NCBI GenBank assembly: GCA_964344625.1
Contig: CAYFNZ010000022.1
Coordinates: 1 to 19,168, forward strand
From: JAAYEL01 sp964344625
GTDB lineage: Bacteria > Bacillota > Clostridia > Tissierellales > Peptoniphilaceae
Reading direction: 5' to 3'
Length of the DNA stretch: 19,168 nucleotides
Shown here: positions 15,402 to 19,168 of the stretch, in pieces
Position numbering within the stretch: the first letter of the stretch is position 1
Layout of the letters: every line of letters begins with the position of its first letter
Translations under genes and position numbers: made by a program
The notes under the pieces: model-generated
What the model was told of the DNA's origin: nothing
Seen by the model: only the letters and a program-made list of their open reading frames with translations
The model's database searches: none

Positions 15402-16073
15402 CTATCTTCCATACTTCCTTTCAATTAATCTATCTAGGTAATATTGTACTACATAATAGCTAAATAATGCATGGATTAGGCCAGCAGGTATGTCTAAAAA
15501 CACGTGTTGCTTAACAAAAACTGTTGTAAGGGCTACAAAAATCATGTAGACGATAACTAGTATTTTTACGGATTTTTTCGTCTTTAGCTTGGCAAAGTAT
15601 AGGCAGCTTAAGACCATATTACAAACGTGCATGCTAGGTGCCCCAGAATAAGCATTGTCCAAGGCGTAGGTTGCCTTAATCATCTTGGAGAAAAAGTCAT
15701 TTCCTAAAAGGGACGTATCGTATCTTGGAACCTTGGTCTGAAAAAATAGGACTATCACATAAGAGGCTGTTTGCGCAAAGAACAAGGCAATTATAAACCT
15801 CCTATAGTTTTCTTTGTCATAGGTAAAAAGCAGGATTCCTACAAGGGCAATCATGGGCATAAAGGTGTGGTAGGCTATAACAAATTCTTTGATGAAAGGA
15901 ATTTTATCATCAAAATCTATCTTTAAAGACCTTACCGGCCCCAATAAGGGTCTGTTAAAAAGCTCGAAGGTCACCATAGCATAAATTATAAAGGCAACAA
16001 GCCACATAAAGTCTTTCTTGTTATTTAATAATTCTCTTTTAAAATCAAAACAAATCTCTTTTATTTTACTCAC
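15402..16073 (-). CDS. PAP2-like membrane phosphatase/phosphotransferase (inositol phosphorylceramide synthase-like subgroup)
   Basis: Polytopic protein of 223 residues with about six hydrophobic segments. Two of the three acid-phosphatase motifs are clear: GAPSMHV (PSMH 146-149, in place of PSGH) and QHVFLDIPAG (H190, D194). The Arg of the usual SR-x5-H is absent (TT at 183-184), and the classical K-x6-RP motif is not evident. This pattern, with DKIPFIKEFVIAYHTFMP near the N-terminus, fits the PAP2_3 subgroup that includes lipid phosphotransferases rather than undecaprenyl-pyrophosphate phosphatase. It overlaps the upstream membrane gene by eight bases and abuts pepT. The lipid substrate is unknown. 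Confidence 0.82.
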   Translation of the reverse strand: MSKIKEICFDFKRELLNNKKDFMWLVAFIIYAMVTFELFNRPLLGPVRSLKIDFDDKIPFIKEFVIAYHTFMPMIALVGILLFTYDKENYRRFIIALFFAQTASYVIVLFFQTKVPRYDTSLLGNDFFSKMIKATYALDNAYSGAPSMHVCNMVLSCLYFAKLKTKKSVKILVIVYMIFVALTTVFVKQHVFLDIPAGLIHALFSYYVVQYYLDRLIERKYGR

Positions 16074-16809
16074 TAACTACTCTCCTACTCATGCTATTAA
16101 AAAACCTATATAGCAATAAAACTAAGAAATTAAACAGGATAAAAACTATCCCTACATAAAGATAGCCCGGTACTTCTACCGGTAAATTTGCCGGCGGACT
16201 TAGAATATAGCCGTAATTTACTTCATTAAAAGTCGGCCTCAAATACATATTGAATGCAAGTAAAAAAACATTAAAAGAATTGGTAATAAATAATACCTTT
16301 TTTAATTCTTCTTTTTTAACAAAAAGTTTTTCTACGAAAATAAAGTCTACAACTACCCATCCCATAAGGATATGGACTAGGAAAAATTGTATATTGGTGT
16401 AGTGTGGGAATGAAAAGTTATATAGGTCTGGAATTGTCATGGCTATTGATGACCCCATAAAGCCCATGTAGGCACCTAAAATCTTAACAAACCTGTCATC
16501 CATAAAGATTCCTGCTATCAATAACCAGACCGCCAACCTGCAATGGTACAAAGGAAGACTCATGTCCAGCCTAAAATATCCTGAGGCAAATTGCCATGCA
16601 TACAGAATGATTTGGTCAAGTAATAAGATTGCAGCTAAAAGTTTTAAAAATTTATCATTTTTATTCTTTTCCTCAATTCCAAATGATTTTGTGATTATTA
16701 AAGCCATTCCAAGGATATAAATTAAAAGTAAGATAATATGGTAACCACCATATTGTCTAAATATATAGCCATCTTCTTGGCTCCTAAAAAAATATCTTAA
16801 AAAGTCCAT
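16066..16809 (-). CDS. TMEM164/YwaF-like (TIGR02206) integral membrane protein
   Basis: A 247-residue protein with about seven predicted membrane segments. The family hallmark LPLYHCRLAVWLL (85-97, with H89 and C90) is followed by a conserved glycine/proline stretch (GFMGSSIAMTIPDL) and FPHYTNIQFFLVHILM, which match the YwaF family pattern. The human relative TMEM164 is reported to be a cysteine-dependent acyl-transfer enzyme making ether phospholipids; bacterial members are uncharacterised, so a lipid role is inference. It opens the operon that continues with the PAP2-like gene (8-base overlap), pepT, yvcK and the 216-residue protein. GAAAGGA lies before the ATG, and an extended -10 promoter lies about 30 bases upstream. 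Confidence 0.8.
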   Translation of the reverse strand: MDFLRYFFRSQEDGYIFRQYGGYHIILLLIYILGMALIITKSFGIEEKNKNDKFLKLLAAILLLDQIILYAWQFASGYFRLDMSLPLYHCRLAVWLLIAGIFMDDRFVKILGAYMGFMGSSIAMTIPDLYNFSFPHYTNIQFFLVHILMGWVVVDFIFVEKLFVKKEELKKVLFITNSFNVFLLAFNMYLRPTFNEVNYGYILSPPANLPVEVPGYLYVGIVFILFNFLVLLLYRFFNSMSRRVVSE

Positions 16810-16835
16810 ACAAATCCTTTCAATTTCGTTATTAT

Positions 16836-16844
16836 ATTATATCA
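16836..16844 (-). promoter_or_regulatory. Candidate promoter of the five-gene minus-strand operon, extended -10
   Basis: TGATATAAT on the minus strand is a perfect extended -10 (TGNTATAAT). No good -35 is present. Predicted start near 16829, about 20 bases before the ATG at 16809. Confidence 0.6.
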
Positions 16845-16860
16845 GAATTTTTTCAATATT

Positions 16861-16869
16861 TGTTATAAT
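16861..16869 (+). promoter_or_regulatory. Candidate nagB promoter, extended -10
   Basis: TGTTATAAT is a perfect extended -10 on the plus strand, only 16 bases from the divergent extended -10 of the opposite operon. Predicted start near 16876, giving a leader of about 97 bases. A TTGTTA (16928-16933) further down could support a second, weaker promoter. Confidence 0.5.
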
Positions 16870-16877
16870 ACATGTTG

Positions 16878-16917
16878 ATAGGACTTTTGTAAATTATTTT
16901 TAAAAGTTTATGCCTAT
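16878..16917 (+). other. Imperfect hairpin in the nagB leader
   Basis: ATAGG-ACTTTT (16878-16888) can pair with AAAAGT (16902-16907) and CCTAT (16913-16917), with a 5-base bulge (TTATG). It would form the first 40 bases of the leader if transcription starts near 16876. No U-run follows, so it is not a terminator; it could be an operator or an RNA-stabilising structure. Weak evidence. Confidence 0.25.
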
Positions 16918-16972
16918 TAGTAATCACTTGTTACATAATAATATTAATTTTAATCTTTACAGGAGGTAGTTG

Positions 16973-17698
16973 ATGAAATTAATCATTTTAAAAGATTCAA
17001 AAGAAGCCAGCAAGAAGGCTGCAGAAATGATAAGAGATATCATTAGGGAAAAAGAAGATGCTGTTTTAGGACTAGCTACAGGTTCAACACCTATAGAAAC
17101 TTACCAAAACCTTATCGAAATGAATAAAAATAATGAAGTCTCTTTTAAGAATGTTAAGACCATAAACTTGGATGAGTATATTGGCCTTGATGGAAGCCAC
17201 GATCAAAGCTATAGATACTTTATGAATAAGACCCTATTTGATCACATCGACATAGACAAAAACAACACTCATGTTCCAAGCGGCGTAGCTGACGACATGG
17301 AACAAGAAGCTAAGGACTATGAAGCCCTAATAGATAAGTTAGGCGGCCAAGACATCCAAATTCTAGGCGTTGGTAACAATGGTCACGTTGGCTTTAATGA
17401 ACCTCATGAAAAGTTGATTCTAGACACCCACCTAGAAGACTTAACTCAATCAACAATTGAAGCTAATAAGAGATTTTTCGATTCAATCGATGACGTTCCA
17501 AAAAGAGCCATTTCTATGGGTATGGGATCTATCTTTAAGGCAAAAAAGATTCTTGTACTTGCTTTTGGTGAAGGAAAGGCTGATGCAATAAAAGCCTTAG
17601 GTGACAATACAATCACACCTCTAGTTCCTGTAAGTTTATTGAAGCTTCACCCAGATGTGACAGTAATTGTTGATGAAAAGGCGGCTAGTAAATTATAG
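16973..17698 (+). CDS. nagB: Glucosamine-6-phosphate deaminase
   Basis: Converts glucosamine-6-phosphate to fructose-6-phosphate and ammonia, sending amino sugars into glycolysis. The phosphate-binding loop GLATGSTPIETY (33-44), the catalytic NLDEYIGL (D67, E68) and GVGNNGHVGFNEP (132-144, H138) are intact. The Asn at 136, in place of the Asp found in E. coli NagB, appears from memory to be common in Gram-positive members. At 241 residues it is the short Bacillota form. ATG at 16973 is chosen over the in-frame TTG just before it because AGGAGG lies six bases upstream. nagA is not adjacent; an aldehyde dehydrogenase gene follows after 37 bases. Confidence 0.95.
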   Translation: MKLIILKDSKEASKKAAEMIRDIIREKEDAVLGLATGSTPIETYQNLIEMNKNNEVSFKNVKTINLDEYIGLDGSHDQSYRYFMNKTLFDHIDIDKNNTHVPSGVADDMEQEAKDYEALIDKLGGQDIQILGVGNNGHVGFNEPHEKLILDTHLEDLTQSTIEANKRFFDSIDDVPKRAISMGMGSIFKAKKILVLAFGEGKADAIKALGDNTITPLVPVSLLKLHPDVTVIVDEKAASKL

Positions 17699-17735
17699 TA
17701 ATACCACTAAATTAAACAACAATATAGGAGGAGAC

Positions 17736-19136
17736 ATGAAAAGATACGATTTATACTTAAATGGACAGTGGCATAAGCCAATAACCAATGATTGGATCGA
17801 CGTTGAAAATCCTGCTACAAAGGAAATCATCGCACAAGTTCCAGCAGCGAAAGAAGATGACGTAAACCTTGCTGTAAAGGGAGCTAAAGATGCCTTGGAT
17901 TCTTGGAGAAATAAGCCTCTTGAAGAAAGAATACCCTATGTAGAAAAGATGATTGACTATTTCTTAGAACACAAGGAAGAAATAGTTAATACTGTAATTG
18001 ACGAACTTGGTTCAACAGTAAAAATTACTGAAAAAATTCATTTTCTTCAATACATTGACAATGCTAAGGATTTTGTAGAAAATGCTAAGAAAATGCCTAT
18101 GGTCGACCACTTCGAAGGCTATGATGTATATAAGGATGCCGTTGGTATCGTAGCATGCCTAACTCCTTGGAATTTTCCATTTGGACAAATAGAAAAAAAG
18201 GTAATCCCTGCCTTGTTGATGGGAAATACTATCGTATTAAAGCCATCTCAAAAGGCTCCGCTTACTTCTTACTATTTTGCACAAGCTGCTCATGAAGCTG
18301 GGCTTCCAAGCGGTGTCTTGCAATTAGTTACTGGTAGAGGGGCTGAAGTAGGCGATGTACTTGCTAAGCATCCAGATGTAAATATGCTTTCCTTTACAGG
18401 GTCTACAAAGGGCGGTAAGGAAATAGCTCTTTTAGGCATAGAAACTATGAAGAGATTTGCCCTTGAACTAGGAGGAAAGTCCGCAGCAATAATCCTTGAA
18501 GGTGCTGACTATGACAAGGCCGTAAAAGATGCCCTATTTGGAGTATTCCCAAATGCTGGTCAAGCTTGTTCATCAAAGACAAGGCTACTTGCCCCAAGAA
18601 AGGACAAAGAAATAATAGAAGAATTAGCTATAAAGCACGCTAAGGCATATAAGTTTGGTGATCCAAGAGACCCTGAAAATGACTATGGGGCTATCATTTC
18701 CCAACAAGCCTACAATAAGGTAATGTCTTATATTGAGCTTGGCAAAAAAGAAGCCACTTTACTTTATGAAGGTGACTATTCAAACGACAAGGGATATTTC
18801 ATACCACCTGTAATATTTACAGATGTAGACAACAAGTCAAGGATAGCTCAAGAAGAAATCTTTGGACCTGTTTTGTGCATTATCTATTATGATAGCATTC
18901 AAGAAGCAATTGATATAGCAAATGACTCAATTTATGGCTTACATGGCCAAATAGCTGGTCCAGAAGACCAAGCACTGGAAGTAGCTAAGCACATACAAAC
19001 TGGTCAGATTGTAATAAATAATGGTGTAAGAACTCAAAATGCCCCTTTTGGCGGATATAAACAATCTGGTATCGGCCGTGAAGGTGGCATGTATGGACTT
19101 GAAGAATACGTCGAATTAAAGACCATATTTAAATAG
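17736..19136 (+). CDS. NAD(P)-dependent aldehyde dehydrogenase
   Basis: Oxidises an aldehyde to the acid. Motifs in order: LTPWNFPFGQIEKK with N146, LKPSQKAPLTS (K169), SFTGSTKGGKEI (219-230), LELGGKSA (E244, general base), NAGQACSS (C278, nucleophile) and EEIFGPVLCI. ATG at 17736 is used, with AGGAGG at 17726-17731; an upstream frame reaching into nagB (17667) adds residues with no family similarity. At 466 residues the length is normal. The substrate is not predictable; the N-terminus KRYDLYLNGQW resembles broad-range benzaldehyde/betaine-type members. It lies in the same transcription unit as nagB, with no terminator between them. Confidence 0.9.
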   Translation: MKRYDLYLNGQWHKPITNDWIDVENPATKEIIAQVPAAKEDDVNLAVKGAKDALDSWRNKPLEERIPYVEKMIDYFLEHKEEIVNTVIDELGSTVKITEKIHFLQYIDNAKDFVENAKKMPMVDHFEGYDVYKDAVGIVACLTPWNFPFGQIEKKVIPALLMGNTIVLKPSQKAPLTSYYFAQAAHEAGLPSGVLQLVTGRGAEVGDVLAKHPDVNMLSFTGSTKGGKEIALLGIETMKRFALELGGKSAAIILEGADYDKAVKDALFGVFPNAGQACSSKTRLLAPRKDKEIIEELAIKHAKAYKFGDPRDPENDYGAIISQQAYNKVMSYIELGKKEATLLYEGDYSNDKGYFIPPVIFTDVDNKSRIAQEEIFGPVLCIIYYDSIQEAIDIANDSIYGLHGQIAGPEDQALEVAKHIQTGQIVINNGVRTQNAPFGGYKQSGIGREGGMYGLEEYVELKTIFK

Positions 19137-19168
19137 AGACTATAAAGTTTTTAAAATATCTGTTGGGG

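Noticed and set aside
19137..19168. Terminator after the aldehyde dehydrogenase gene
   Set aside because: Only 32 bases remain and they form no convincing stem; any terminator lies beyond the window.

Overview
The window reads as chromosomal, housekeeping-rich DNA from a low-GC, Gram-positive anaerobe of the Bacillota. The basis is AT-rich sequence, strong AGGAGG-type ribosome binding sites, heavy AGA/AGG arginine use, and a gene set that includes CdaA/CdaR, FabK, HPr, YvcK, PepT and a BofA-like protein. The combination suggests Peptoniphilaceae/Tissierellia (for example an Anaerococcus-like organism); that placement is inference. I see no rRNA, tRNA, CRISPR array, transposase, prophage gene or origin. 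Genes are dense and no gene-free stretch exceeds about 160 bases.

Layout. Positions 1-4117 (minus strand) hold gltX, cysS, rlmB and a yacP-type NYN nuclease cut by the window edge, tightly coupled as a translation/RNA-processing operon. Positions 4207-6007 (minus) hold cdaR and cdaA, the c-di-AMP synthase and its regulator, ending in a hairpin that covers the cdaR stop codon. Positions 6094-6360 hold ptsH (HPr) with a clear terminator, and 6465-6968 hold a ferritin with its own promoter and a TTAGGC-AAA-GCCTAA dyad at the predicted start of transcription. Positions 7027-8624 hold fabK followed, with a one-base overlap, by a CoA-pyrophosphatase-like Nudix gene. Positions 8717-10216 hold an alpha/beta hydrolase, a small GNAT protein and a BofA-family membrane protein, all on the minus strand.

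Positions 10363-12448 are a plus-strand pair: a hotdog thioesterase overlapping a 544-residue membrane-anchored protein of unknown function. They are driven from a region with an exact 16-bp tandem duplication, each copy carrying TATAAT. A convergent hairpin terminator at about 12468-12513 separates this pair from a five-gene minus-strand operon (16809 down to 12526): a TMEM164/YwaF-like membrane protein, a PAP2-like lipid phosphatase, pepT, yvcK and an unrecognised protein. Divergent from that operon are nagB and an aldehyde dehydrogenase gene (16973-19136).

How they fit together. Several genes touch amino-sugar and cell-envelope control: CdaA/CdaR (known to act on GlmM elsewhere), YvcK (UDP-GlcNAc binding in Bacillus), NagB (removes glucosamine-6-P) and HPr. 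The nagB promoter and the promoter of the yvcK-containing operon lie back to back within about 35 bp. Nothing here is a proven new system. The best leads are the 544-residue protein with its thioesterase, the TMEM164-like/PAP2 pair, the ferritin operator, and the unknown gene after yvcK.
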